Assembly (NCBI RefSeq): GCF_035083965.1
Contig: NC_089725.1
Coordinates: forward strand, 29,335,925 to 29,399,924
DNA: 64,000 nucleotides
DNA from: Branchiostoma lanceolatum
Taxonomy: Eukaryota > Chordata > Leptocardii > Amphioxiformes > Branchiostomatidae
Direction: 5' to 3'
The notes below the pieces were generated by a model, which saw only the letters and a program-made list of their open reading frames with translations, searched no databases and was not told the origin of the DNA. The translations under genes were made by a program, and so were the position numbers. Positions 29,036-41,100 of this stretch are shown one piece after another (the stretch's first letter is position 1; each line of letters begins with the position of its first letter).

Positions 29036-29406
29036 AAACCTGTTGGACCAAAGAAGATGCCCCCGTCTCAAGTTTGGAAAATCTTTCAACAATAACAAGT
29101 CATTGATTATAAGAAGGACAGCTACAACACTGCAGAACTGACAATTTTAGAAGGACAATTAGTTATTTGTATGAGCACAGAGAAAATGTGCTTTTATCAC
29201 AGCATCAAATGTGAAACATTTATCGAAACAATTGTATTGCAAACTGGTTAATCTTTGCAATCCTTGGTTAAGAATGGGCGTTAGAAATAAAAATCCAAAA
29301 CTGTGTATTAAACAATTAGATCAATAATAATAAATATGATTGGAACATGTTTACATTATATTATCATTGATTTATTAAATGGTATTCTTGATTCAAGACC
29401 CCCATC

Positions 29407-29866
29407 TTAGTTCAAGAAACTGTTTCTAGGTTTAAGGAATTTATTCTTGAGGACAGAAAGGTATTCCTATATAGCTACAACAAGAACCTCACTCTTAGTG
29501 CAAGAAACTCATTCTAGGTGTAAGAAATTCATTCTTGAGGACAGAAAGGTATTCCTATTACAAGAACCTCACTCTCAGTGGAAGAAACTCATTCTAGGTG
29601 TAAGAAATTCATTCTTGAGGTCAGAAAGGTATTCCTATTTCAAGAACCTCGCTCTCAGTGGAAGAAACTCATTTTAGATGTAAGAAATTCATTCTTGAGG
29701 ACAGAAAGGTATTCCTATTTCAAGAACCTCACTCTTAGTGCAAGAAACTCATTCTAGGTGTAAGAAATTCATTCTTGAGGTCAGAAAGGTATTCCAATTT
29801 CAAGAACCTCGCTCTCAGTGCAAGAAACTCATTCTAAGTGTAAGAAATTTATTCTTGAGGACAGAA
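29407..29866. repeat. Minisatellite, 80-bp unit, six copies
   Basis: 'attcttgaggacagaaaggt' recurs about every 80 bp (near 29442, 29531, 29611, 29691, 29771 and 29851). The rest of the unit reads 'tcaagaacctcactctcagt' and 'gaaactcattctaggtgtaa'. Confidence 0.9.
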
Positions 29867-29868
29867 GA

Positions 29869-30099
29869 AATAAGGAAATGTCAGTGAGGACGTAACAAAT
29901 ATAAACTTTTTCTTAGAATATTTTTCTCTGAATTTATTATATCTTAGATAAAAATTCTGTGCCATAGAAGAATCATAACAACAAGAAAATTTATTTCGAG
30001 GTTTCTAGTCGATATGTGTGAGAAAAAACAACTTGGTCAGAGAAAAATATTCTAAGAAAAAGTTTATATTTGTTACGTCCTCACTGACATTTCCTTATT
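29869..30099. repeat. Perfect 63-bp inverted repeat with 105-bp loop
   Basis: 29869-29931 is the exact reverse complement of 30037-30099; the arms begin 'aataaggaaatgtcagtgag' and end 'gacatttccttatt'. The left arm follows directly on the 80-bp minisatellite. Confidence 0.95.
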
Positions 30100-30664
30100 C
30101 GTTCTTATTCTTGCACACAGAATAATTTTCTTTCTGGAAGATAATTTTTCTTCAACAAAGAAAAAACAAGAAAAAACAAGAATGTCTTTTTTTGTAGTGT
30201 GTACTAAGGCTTGCAAAGTCCAGGTGTGTATTAAAGTCACTGTTATGTAATTATATTCATCAATGTTTCTCACCTGAACCAGCAGTTTGAAAAAGGATGA
30301 AACAAATATCAATATATTAAAATCAATGAAAAGTCGTGAAGGATATGCATATGAATAATTTTGTTGCTAACTGTTGGTGATTACTTAGAATCCTCCCCCA
30401 GATTTTTTTTTTCTACGCTGTCCTTAAGAGTCACAATGTCCTGTGGCAGAGAGTTCTAGAGTTTAACGGTGGCTGGGAGGAAGGTTCTTCTGTGTGACGT
30501 TGTGGACGACTTGACGGGTTCCAGAGCGTTGCAGTGTTGTGATCTTGATGTTTTAGATATCTCACACCTCCCCTAACCCTTCACTAGTGGCAGCTCTACT
30601 AAGTAGATTTCAGTATTGAAACCACCAAGTCACTCAAAGTCATCATAAGGATCTCATTCAGAAC

Positions 30665-30670
30665 TTTAAT
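30665..30670 (-). terminator. Candidate TALPID3 polyadenylation signal
   Basis: ATTAAA on the minus strand, about 350 bp past the stop codon at 31020. The choice is by position and hexamer only. It lies in the sequence block that is duplicated at 27195-27590. Confidence 0.35.
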
Positions 30671-31019
30671 CATCACAATGTAAAATATTGTTTACAGTCT
30701 ACTGTCAGTGTCAGATTTCAAGTTTTATAAACTATATATATTTGCTGTGAGAGTATTCAGTCGCAAGTCCATGTACACATACAAACAAATCATACTTAAT
30801 ATGTACAGCTTTTACACTCAATATTTCTTAAAAAATAGATATAAAATGAATTGATGGCACACACAATTTTGACTTTGGCATACACTTTTGTTTAGTGTTA
30901 TTACACCACACAAATTACAAGAGAGCTTGTACCAATCCTAGCAAAGACCGCATGAACCCATCACATCACGCTGATGATAGCACACCTTAAAAACCCTGCC
31001 TACCTACTTAAGCAGTCAT

Positions 31020-34000
31020 TCAGAACCCACCCCCAGATATTTCAGATATATCTGACACCTCCCCTGCACTGTACTCTCCCCCCTCCAGAGAGCTAACTGT
31101 CACACTGTCGTTCTCCCCTTCAATACTGGGCAACGTTAGGGACACCACGAGGGACTTCCTACGCTGATCATCTTCGTCTTTCTCAGCTCCGCCCGTTGGT
31201 AGGCTGAAACTCCGCGCCTGCCTCCCGGCGCCGAGTCCTGATTGGTTAAGCCCGACAGTGGAACTGCCCGTTCTCCCCATGCCAAGCCCTGATTGGTTGA
31301 AAGTGTCTAGTCCGGTAGTGGAACCACCTGTTCTACCCATACTGCGCCCTGATTGGTTGAGAGTGTCTGGTCCAGTAGCAGAACCACCTGTTCTACCCAT
31401 ACTGCGCCCTGATTGGTTGAAAGTGTCCTGTCCAGTAGTGGAACCGCCTGTTCTACCCATACCAAGCCCTGATTGGTTGAAAGTGTCCTGTCCAGTAGTG
31501 GAACCACCAGTTCTACCCATACCAAGCCCTGATTGGTTGAGAGTGTCCAGTCCGGTAGTGGTCCCTCCGGTTCTGCCCAGGTCAGCGCTGTAATCTGATT
31601 GGCTGAGAGACTGGGTGAGGTAGCCTGACTGGATGAGGGCATCTAAGTTCATCTGGTCTGGAGTGAAGGTCCGAGTGTCCATGTCGCTCAATGTTTGGGT
31701 CCCCTGTAGTCCTGTAAAGTGCATGTCAGAATAGTATTAACTTTTCTGCAAATTCATGCTCAAAGGCTAATTGGAAGTAAAGCAAAAAATGGTATACAAG
31801 AAGAAAGAAAGGCACAAATGAATTAAAGATAAAATAACAGCTATTCTGAAGCTAATCTACTTAAGCTATTTGAATGATTTGATCGTTTTTTTTGCATGCA
31901 ATGGGAGATGAATTGTCCAACATTTTTGAAGATAGTTTTGACTAGGGCTGTGTACTGGTACCAGTATAATATACTGTGAAGTCCATTTAGGAACAGGTGC
32001 AAAACACTGGAACATTAATGGATCAGTACTATACCTGAATGGGAAGAAAAAGCTACCTTTAACTGCTCTTTGACTTGGAAGTTATTGAGTCCTGTCAAGT
32101 TCGGTTTACTCGATGGAAATCATTTTATCAAAATTCCTACCAAGCAGTTCAGTTTGAGCACACAGTCTTGCCCTCGGTCCTGCATTTACGTTTTCCTATC
32201 TCATCTTGTAACAGAAACAGACAGCTAGGAAAAGGTAATGATTTACCTCCCAACCTCTCTTCTGCTTGGAGATTACTGTTTACTCAATGGAAATTACCAG
32301 GAATCTATGGTTACAGAGTATGGTATCGAAAGTGTACAAACGAATGAATGAATAACATTTATCAAACCTGGATAGCCCTGCTGGTCTTAGCCAGCACGTC
32401 GGCAGAACGTAATGCTTGTTCGGTAATTAGCCTTCTATTTAAACCTATTATAGCTGCGGAATCTCTTTTGTTCTCTTTGGTCAATGTTGCATCGGAGCAA
32501 CAGCCGTTGCATAAGATATGTCTTTGGACACAACTATATGAATCTATATACGAGATATTGACCTTAAATACGCAAACACCACCTTAGACGCTTACGTGCT
32601 GCCGACGTGCTGCCTTAGCCGCTCTTCCCAGAGGACCAGTAGATTACTACCAAGTGGTAGAGTGGGAGCACTCCATCTTACCCTGCTGGCTTGTCCTGCC
32701 TTCCTCCGGCACCTCATCTTCAGGCACGGCCTTGACGGTGATCACCCTGGCCGGCCTCGTGTCGGGGTCGCCACCCCTCTGCTGGCCCCTGGATGCCGCC
32801 AGCGGCGTCCGGGACCGCGGCGAGGGCCTGGGGGACGAGTCGTCGGCCGAGGCGACGCTGATCACCCGCGGCGCTGACGCCACCGGTTTCCTTGACGACG
32901 GCCTCTCCAGGTCAGACAGGACCATGGTGTTATCCTCGTGAGGAACGGTACGGTCTGCGGGAATGGTACGGTCCACGGGAATGGTACGGTCCACCGCCTC
33001 CCCATGGGAGCCTCTCCTGCCGTCCTGGGCCTCTCCCAGGAGAACCCTCTCCGCAGTCTGGGTCAACCGGGGTCGTTGACCCTCGCTGACCTCCCCGATG
33101 CTTGCGTCGTTGTCCGCAGCGACACCCTGAGGTAGCGCCGGCTTCTCCACCATGTTCCTGACGGGCTGCTGTGCACGCGCCAGGAGGGCGAGCAAGGGGT
33201 CTTTGTGAACACCGCTCAGGGCTTTGGGCACCAGTTCGCCCTCACTAGGAGGTTCTAAGTCCTGTGAGATAAACAAATACAAGACAAAAAGGATTTAGAA
33301 TGAAGAGCTAAACCAACCAACCTACCATCTACAAACATGCACAAATCGCCATGATTCAGTACTCAATGCTAAGTCGTGTCAGAAAACAGTTAAGCTTTGT
33401 ATTATTTATATTAACACAAAGCTTAACTGAAATATTACAAGAGACTTAACTCAAAGTTACCAGGCTTCAACTCACCAGGCTAAATTTAACTATCAATTTC
33501 TTACTGTACATGGCATGTACAGTAAGAAATTGATAGTTAAATTTAGCCTGCATTGCATAGATCCACCGGTTGCGTCACAGATTTCTTTAGCTAAGAACCC
33601 AGGCCAGTTTAAAGTGTTAAACATTGTAGGAATCATTTCAGATGTTTATACTGAGCAGGCGGACCTGTGTATGAGGGAGTTTCAGGCATTAGCCTTCAAA
33701 CCTTTGCACATAAAAGAACCCAACACACTTATCAAGAAGGGTAGGGTCGACTCAGTGTGTTTGACTGTAGAAAGTGAGCCATGATAGCAAAGCCACATTA
33801 AAAGTGCATGACACTTCATCTTAAGCATTACACTTTGAGGTTAACAGAAGAAGAGTAAGCAGCCCCACCTGTTCATGGTCCATCTCCTCAGCCCCCTCCA
33901 GTGTGCTGGCCAGACTGCTGTCAGCTGACTTGTCTCCCACACCGGCCACTCCAGCAGCACCTGAACAACAGCATTGAGGGGTTAGCTATCAAGTTTAATT

Positions 34001-37000
34001 AACCACTTGAGCAACACCTGGACACAACAGCATTGGGGCATTAGCCTTAAAGTTCATCTCTGCTGGTAGGATTCATTTTGAAGCAGGTTTAATCAGGGCC
34101 TTACAATCATCTGTCAAAAGAGACTTGTGACGCCATAAACTTTCTGCAACTTATGATGCACTGCTCACCAAGGTTCACACGGCTTATATCTGCATAATGG
34201 ACATCACGGAAGCAGTGGAATGTTCATTCCTTGACAAAGACCAGAAAGATATTAGAATATATCTATTCTGCACTACTCATTTTCTTTTCATCTAATTACA
34301 TCACAAAGCCATGTTTTGAAGGTGTGCCTAGTAGTAGTATCATTAATCTTGTAACCTGTTAAGTACTATCATGATTACTACATGTTGCAAAGGCTGGCTA
34401 TGTTTCATCAAAATCTTACAAACAAGCCCTGTGAAACATTTGCTTACCCTGGATTACAAGGGTCCTCATTCACAACCAAAACATTTCATCACAGCCGACT
34501 GACTGGATATGATTTTGGAAACGGTCAGACATTCAAATAGAATCCACTACTTTTTGTCAGTGACTCAGAGTCACTGACTACTTTTTGTCAGTGACTCAGA
34601 GTCACTGACAAAAAGTAGTAGATGCTACTTGAAATGTCTGACCGTTTCCCAAATCATATCCAGTCAGTAACTGCTTTTTTGGCATCACAGATTTGCTTAC
34701 CCTGTAAGCCCCCTGCAGCTCCGGCCTGTCCCTTACTGAACAGCCACTCCCCCTCAGACAGGGACACGTCGGCCGTCTCCGTTACCGTGGTGATGGCCGA
34801 GGAGCTGCTGGACTCCGTGGCCGGAGGGGAGTGTTCAGAAGACGAAGGGGGGGACTCCTTGTGAGGGGGGAGGCTCTTCGGGGTGATGGGGGGAGGGGGA
34901 GGCTGGACCAGGCTTGTAGGCTCCTCAGTCGGGGACACCGACATCTCACTGGAGGATCATTTGAAAGAAACAAACAGTTCATCAGTGGAATTTAATAGGA
35001 CGAATGCCAGCATCCCTGTTTATGATGCAAAGATTCCTAGGTTGTGTAGTTTGTAGTGCCAAACATCGTAGGAGCCATCTAGGATGGTGACATAAAGCTG
35101 CATGTACGGGAATGCTTCAGAGGGAATGCTTCAGACGTTAGCCTGGAGAATCAAACCTCTGCACATACATGTATAAGAACCCAACACACTTATTTCGAGT
35201 GGTGCCCCAACATGCTTAGCTAAATAATTGAGCTGTAGCGAAGCAACAGTGCACTACTAGCTAATGATAAAGAATCATACCGGTACTTCAAACAAGGTTG
35301 ACCAGAAAGAAAGAATCAAAGTATTTTCTTTTAAAATCACTCACTTGAGATGAAGTTGAGTAAAGTCGATTCCTTACATTTTCCCGGTTCCAGTCTGCTG
35401 TCTGGCGGAAACATTACAAGTACTAGTACTCTTTTGCAATTTTAACACCCTTTTTGTCAGAGGAACCTCCTACAATCCTCCATAGAGAATCACACATATA
35501 CACAAACACACACACAGTAAGACAATTCCTTACATTTTCCCGGTTCCAGGCTGCTGCCCAGCGGTGGGCGGGGCCTCCTCAGACAGGGGCAGATCGACAT
35601 CGCTTCCCCAGGGGAGGGGGAACTGGGGCAGGGGCACCTCTTCAGGCTCCGAGGGGTGGGGGGAGGTGCGGGGGGTCAGGGGAGGGGTGACCGCCAGGGG
35701 CGGGCTGTGGGTGGGGGTTGGGACAGGTGTCGGGACAGGGGACATTGGTTCCACAGGGGAGGGGGGTGGCGGTTCTTCTGGAGGTGGTGCTGTAGAAACA
35801 GATACCATCAGATGTTATATGTGAAACTGTGAAACCTGTACAAGTGACCACTTCTATATTCAAAGACCTCCTGGCCAATGTGACCACATATGATTTTTTG
35901 TGGTCCCTTTACAATGTACATTATTTTCCCCAATGAAACAAGCATCAAGAATCCTGTGTATAGTGACCACCTGTCCACATAGATCATTTCTGAATGACAG
36001 TACCTAGACTCTATCAGGCCACTCCAATTTAACTGGTGTATTCTAACTTCAGCAAAGCTGACTTGCATCAAAGAAATAATGCTCAACTAGCATGAAAACA
36101 GAGTCTGAAGGGAAACTCTGTATCTTGGTGGTACGTACAGCTTCAGAGAGTACGTTTATGAAAGTTAGACATCCAGGTAGTAAACCAAGAAATTAAATTG
36201 GTGTGGCCAAAGATATGCCCCCAAAAAATGACTCAAGCAAGTGGATAAAATTTTGAAACTTTTTCCAGTTGCTTGTCATGAGTAATTATTTTTGGCACAG
36301 CTTCAGGGAGTGATTGTAGTCAGATGAAAGTCTTCCTCCCAGACTCTGTATTCTAATTTCTACTTCAAAATGTCTGAGACCAAAAAAACAAACTTTTGAG
36401 GCCTAACCTGGCGTGATGAGAGTCTCATGGAGGTTCTCCGTCTCTGACTCTGCAGGGGAGGGTTCAGGGGTGCTGTGGGGCGTGGCCTCGGGCGTTGCTA
36501 CGGGAGACGGACCCCGGGGTGGGCTGGGCACGGGGCTGGTCCTGGGAGTGGGCTGTGGAGTGGCAAGGGGGCTGACCTGGAGACAAGATAATGACAATGA
36601 AGTTAATTGCATATTAATGCCCAACAGAGGGCTAAATGCATTACAATATCAAGAGAATACTAAGAAAAATATGCCATGCTTTAACTATGATCTATAAAGA
36701 CAACTGTCAAAGAGATGTGTCAAGCAACGGTTTCCTAAAATATATTTTAGGTTTTTGGTATGCTTTTAAATATTAGAAGCATAATCGGCAGCTTAACTTT
36801 TGGCTGTTTCTAGCTTATGGAAAATGCTTTAATTTATCATCTTGTATCATTTCAGAGTATCAACATGCTGTCCTGGGTTCAAGATGGTATAAGATTGTCT
36901 TGATTTTGGGTTAGGAAGGTAAAGACGGTTATCACAGTGTCTGAAGTTCGCATTGTGAATATCATTCTGTAGTGCTGTAGATTTCACGGCGTCATGATTT

Positions 37001-38119
37001 CAGAGGTCACCGTAAAAACAGCGAAAATAAAACCACTGCAACCATTTAGATATTTACAGTATTTATCCCTTACACGTTTGGGTGATGTGCGTGCCGGTGA
37101 GGGCTCCCTGTGCGGCTGTGCCTGGGGAGGGGTGGCCTGTCGCCTCTCGTGCTGGCCCATCATGGAGGCCACCTTCTCCTCCAGGACCTCCCGCACCAGC
37201 TGCTGCACCAGCTCCGTATCCACGGCAACCCCCGCGTCAACAAACAGCTGCAGTCCCGCCTGCCCGATCGCTGACACTACAGATACACAATGTATAAAAG
37301 TTGAAGGAGGCTGTCGAAAGTAGAACTAGTCAGTATTGCATTGTGACAGTAGTAAATAAAGAACAACAAATATGCAGTCCTGCCTGCCCGATCGCTGACA
37401 CTGCAGATGTATGTAAAATGTCTAAAATTTGAAGGGGGCTGTATGGATCAGAAAATCTACTCTAGTCATGAACCGTGATGAGGGGAGATATAGACTCAGT
37501 CATGTTTCACTTCACAGTGCAGCAGCGACACACTAGCTGCAGTACAAAGTAGAACCAGCCAGTATTGCCCTGAGGAAGGTGACAGGCAGTCACCAAAACG
37601 CTGTGTATTGTTAAACTCCTTTGTCGTAAATAAACAAAATTTCATGTTGAAAGACATGGCAGAGCCTGGGATTCAGTCTTGTTAGATTTAGTTGGCTTCC
37701 AAATGGTCACTACCCTTTTTCTGGATCAATGCTGACAAGACCAAAGTATTCTAGGCTAAAGCAAAGGTGCCTTGTGGCTGATTATACAGAAACTATATTG
37801 CAAAAACACACACATGCAGACAGGCAAATGCACAGACTGGCTAAACACAATTTTTCACTCCCTTGGGATGTACTATGCACAAGCACTAGCATGAGGTATA
37901 GGATTGTTTTGATACGTATATTAGGAGTTTCTCGAGAGCAACTCTCCTCTCTGTTTATGGCTAACACAAGAGTTTATCAGTCTGTATGTACCTGTGCCAG
38001 GGTCCCTGGTGTCAGCTTCTCCAGCGGAGCTCCCAGATTCGGAGGGTTCGGGGGGTGCCTCTTGTCGCTGGGCAGGGTACAGCTGGTTGATGAGTTGTGC
38101 CATCAGTTCTGCTTCAATC
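31020..38119 (-). CDS. TALPID3: TALPID3 exons, C-terminal Ser/Pro-rich block
   Basis: Exons in transcript order: 38119-37992, 37276-37074, 36576-36408, 35789-35534, 34948-34701, 33960-33869, 33261-32682, 31711-31020. The first two contain helical segments (EAELMAQLINQLY; TELVQQLVREVLEEKVASMM). The next three are dominated by Pro, Ser and Thr (TPVPTPTHSPP, VQPPPPPITPKSLPP). 33261-32682 has a short repeat (DRTIPVDRTIPADRTVP) and VISVASADDSS, VITVKAVPEDE stretches. The last exon holds five 20-residue repeats and ends EISGGGF. The stop codon is at 31020-31022. Low-complexity tails evolve fast, so this part alone would not identify the family. Confidence 0.8.
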
Positions 38120-41100
38120 CTGGGAAAGGGGGAAAGGTCCAAAATTCATCACAATGTACAAATGAATGTACATCACAAACAGCCCGTTCACACGTGTGTA
38201 TTTCAACTTCAACTTTTTTTCAAAAGTCTGTATGACTATGAGTTCCATATTGACATTTCTTTGGTTTAGGTATTAAGTTCCATTAAAAAACCCACCACAC
38301 TTATTGAAAACAGTAGGGGTCCATCCCTGTGGGAGTGATCAAATCTTACAGTCAGGTCTTATGCAGCTTGTAATTACTGTACAAAACTGGTGCGTTACGT
38401 CGAAAGGTAGTTAACTGGTTATTCAGAAGAAAAAAGAAAAAGAGTTACCATTCCACTGCCCTGTTCTCCACCTGATTCCTCCTCCTGAGTTCCTCTGCCA
38501 GCACTTCAGAGGAGGGCTGTACCACCTCCGGGGGAGGGGGTTGTGGGGGGAAGGGGGGGCCGTGGTACTCCCTCCCCTCCTCCCTCATGTCCCCCTCTAC
38601 TGTCAGGCCTGTACCTGGCTGCTTCAGGTCACGCTCTATCTCATCCTGTTGAGACGACAAAGGTCACATCAGGTAAGCAAGTATACATTAATGTAGACTG
38701 CACAGAGTGAGGTACCTGAGTTTATAAAAAAAATCAAAACACTGTAAATGCTTATTTCCTTTTGCAGTGATTGTACTTCATGCGGTAGGAGAGAAAAGGG
38801 TGGTTGAACATTGTATCCAATGGAAAATTATCTAAGGGACCATCAAAAAGTGGTCACATCGACCAGGTGGTCTTCATGTACGGGTGATCATTTGCACAGG
38901 TTTGACTACATCATCAATGGCCAGTTGGTCCTTATGTAGAAGTGGTCACTTGTGTAGGTTTGAATGTAGTCTAGAGCACTGTGATCATCCACTTCTTAAT
39001 GGATCAGCTGATAAAAAAGAAACAGTAACATCTTACAATCTCCTCTGCTTCCTCCTCCACCTCTGTTCCATAGTGAGGAAACTCTCCGTACTCGGTGTCT
39101 TCAGGTGGCCCAACTGGCTGCTGCAAACGCAAAATACCAGTAGTGTTAGAAAAAACCTAAAGGAATGGATGACAAATTTTTTTATACACAACCAGTATAT
39201 CAGTAATTTACCGGCCCAAGGAAACTACTCACGGAAGCAATTAGAAATGTTACCAATGTACATCTATTGCTGCAGTTCTACCTTCATCCACAGTGTGGCT
39301 TTGCTTACCCCTTCCAGTCTACTCAAAAAAATGAACAAGCTAGAGAATTAATAGCGAGCAATCTTCCTTACGTCCGCATCTTATATTGGGTCAGTTAGTC
39401 CTCACCCTCAGTAAGCCTTATTTGTCTAAATCATGTTTCTTACTTACAGAGAAAAAGTGATGCCATTTCAGGCCAATTCATGTAACTCACAACCTTACTT
39501 GTTATATAGTGACAATTGAGTGATTGACTGAGGAAAAAAGAGGGGGAAAAAGCAGACATAAAAAATATTGCGGGCAGCAGAAGAAATCTAAGTGTCCCAT
39601 ACCTGTTCTGCTGGAGGCATCTCCGGAGGGAAGGTGGCTTTGGGGGTGGTGTCTGAGACAGGGCTTTGGGGAACACTGTCAATGTCAACAGCTGGCATCA
39701 CCTGAGGAAATGGACCACAGAGGTTCAGTATGTGTGCCTATGCCATATGTACATTCAGAAAGCAGTTCATTTCCCCCAAGTCTCAAGAAGAGGCATTTAT
39801 CAGAGACCTAACGTTAAGTGTCTGATGGAAGATAGGATGAAGTGGAGAGCGCCTTCAAGCTTGGTTAGAGCGGGAACTCGACCAAAGTAATATAAGTAAG
39901 TAAGTGTAAATAAAGACATGAAGGATAACATATTCATACCTGGCACTTACTGACAATTATTTCCTGCCATGTAGCATAGGATGAAAGGAGGTTAAAGGGA
40001 GACATGTACAGTGAGCTTGAGAACTGACTAAATACATGTAAACCTTAATTGTATGTTTTAAAAAACACATCCTTTCTCGTACATACATGTTTACAAAATG
40101 TGAAGACATAGAAGTCCACCCACCTGTACTGAGAGTTTAGGTTTACGAGCATCCTTGTCCGTCACCATGGTAACAGTCGCCACATTGGGCCTGGTGGTGC
40201 CCTGAGTCCTGTTTGGCAGAGCGGTGTGAGCTACCAACGGTATGGCCTGGAAGGTTCAAAGGGGAGGAAAAAGTAATTTTAGGAAGACAATACTAGTGAA
40301 TCTAAAAAGAAAGAATATACAATATAAGACAGTAAATAATGATAATCCCTAGCATAGAAAATTGTGCCATTGGGAAAGGCATTTTACACCTTTTTCCTCA
40401 CTTGACAGGTGAAAATGAGCACCTAGCTTTGGTACCTGGTTGTCCTCTGGGCCATTAAGTGGGAGTTTTGCGTTTGAGAATAGTCATACCTCAAGCATGT
40501 TGAATATCTTACCACACTCATCAAAAGAGTAGGGGTCCGTCCCAGCATGAGTGGATCAAACACTACAGTCAGTCTGGTCTTACTCAGCTTGTACTGTACA
40601 AAACTTGTACGCTATTTTAAAAAAAAGGATGACCCCCAAAAAAGGCTAGGGTCGGGTAGGTTTTTTTGGTCGGGAAACACCACATTTTTTTGCGTTGGCA
40701 GTGATAGCCAGAACTCACCTGAGTATGGGAGGAGTCTATTCTGGGTGCCCCCAGGGGGATGGCCATGGGGATGAGCTGCCCCTGCTGGGGGGTGGGGGCT
40801 GCAGCCCCTGGGTAGGGGACTCCTGCCTGTGGGTAGGGGGCTGCCGGGGAGAAGTAGTACTGTCCTGCAGGGCCGGCGGTTCTGCCGGGAGCGGACTTCT
40901 GCCTGGTCTGTGTCTTAATGGACTTCATAACGGTGCCTGCAGCAAAAAGGAAAGTACTTTTAAGACTTCTTTGGCATCAGAGGCTATCCACAAAAACGTT
41001 TTAAAATACTTCAGTAAAAAGGAAAAGTAAGCTAAGCCACTGTCCTGCAATATGCACTAAAATAAACCACCTGATTTCAAAGATTGTCCACAAGTTGATA

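Larger units (their letters stand above)
27591..30199. mobile_element. Large non-autonomous element with CACTA-like ends
   Basis: It begins 'cactaccaaaaatgcttttt' and ends 'ctttttttgtagtg'. The ends match as imperfect inverted repeats over about 80 bp, rich in 'tttttcttg'. Flanks are 'gagagcctg' and 'tgtactaaggc'. The paralogous stretch at 30925 reads 'gagagcttgtaccaatccta', an apparent empty site, which implies a 2-bp TG target duplication. CACTA/EnSpm membership is inferred from the terminal bases. It contains a 215-bp duplication, an 80-bp minisatellite and a perfect inverted repeat, and no transposase. Confidence 0.65.
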
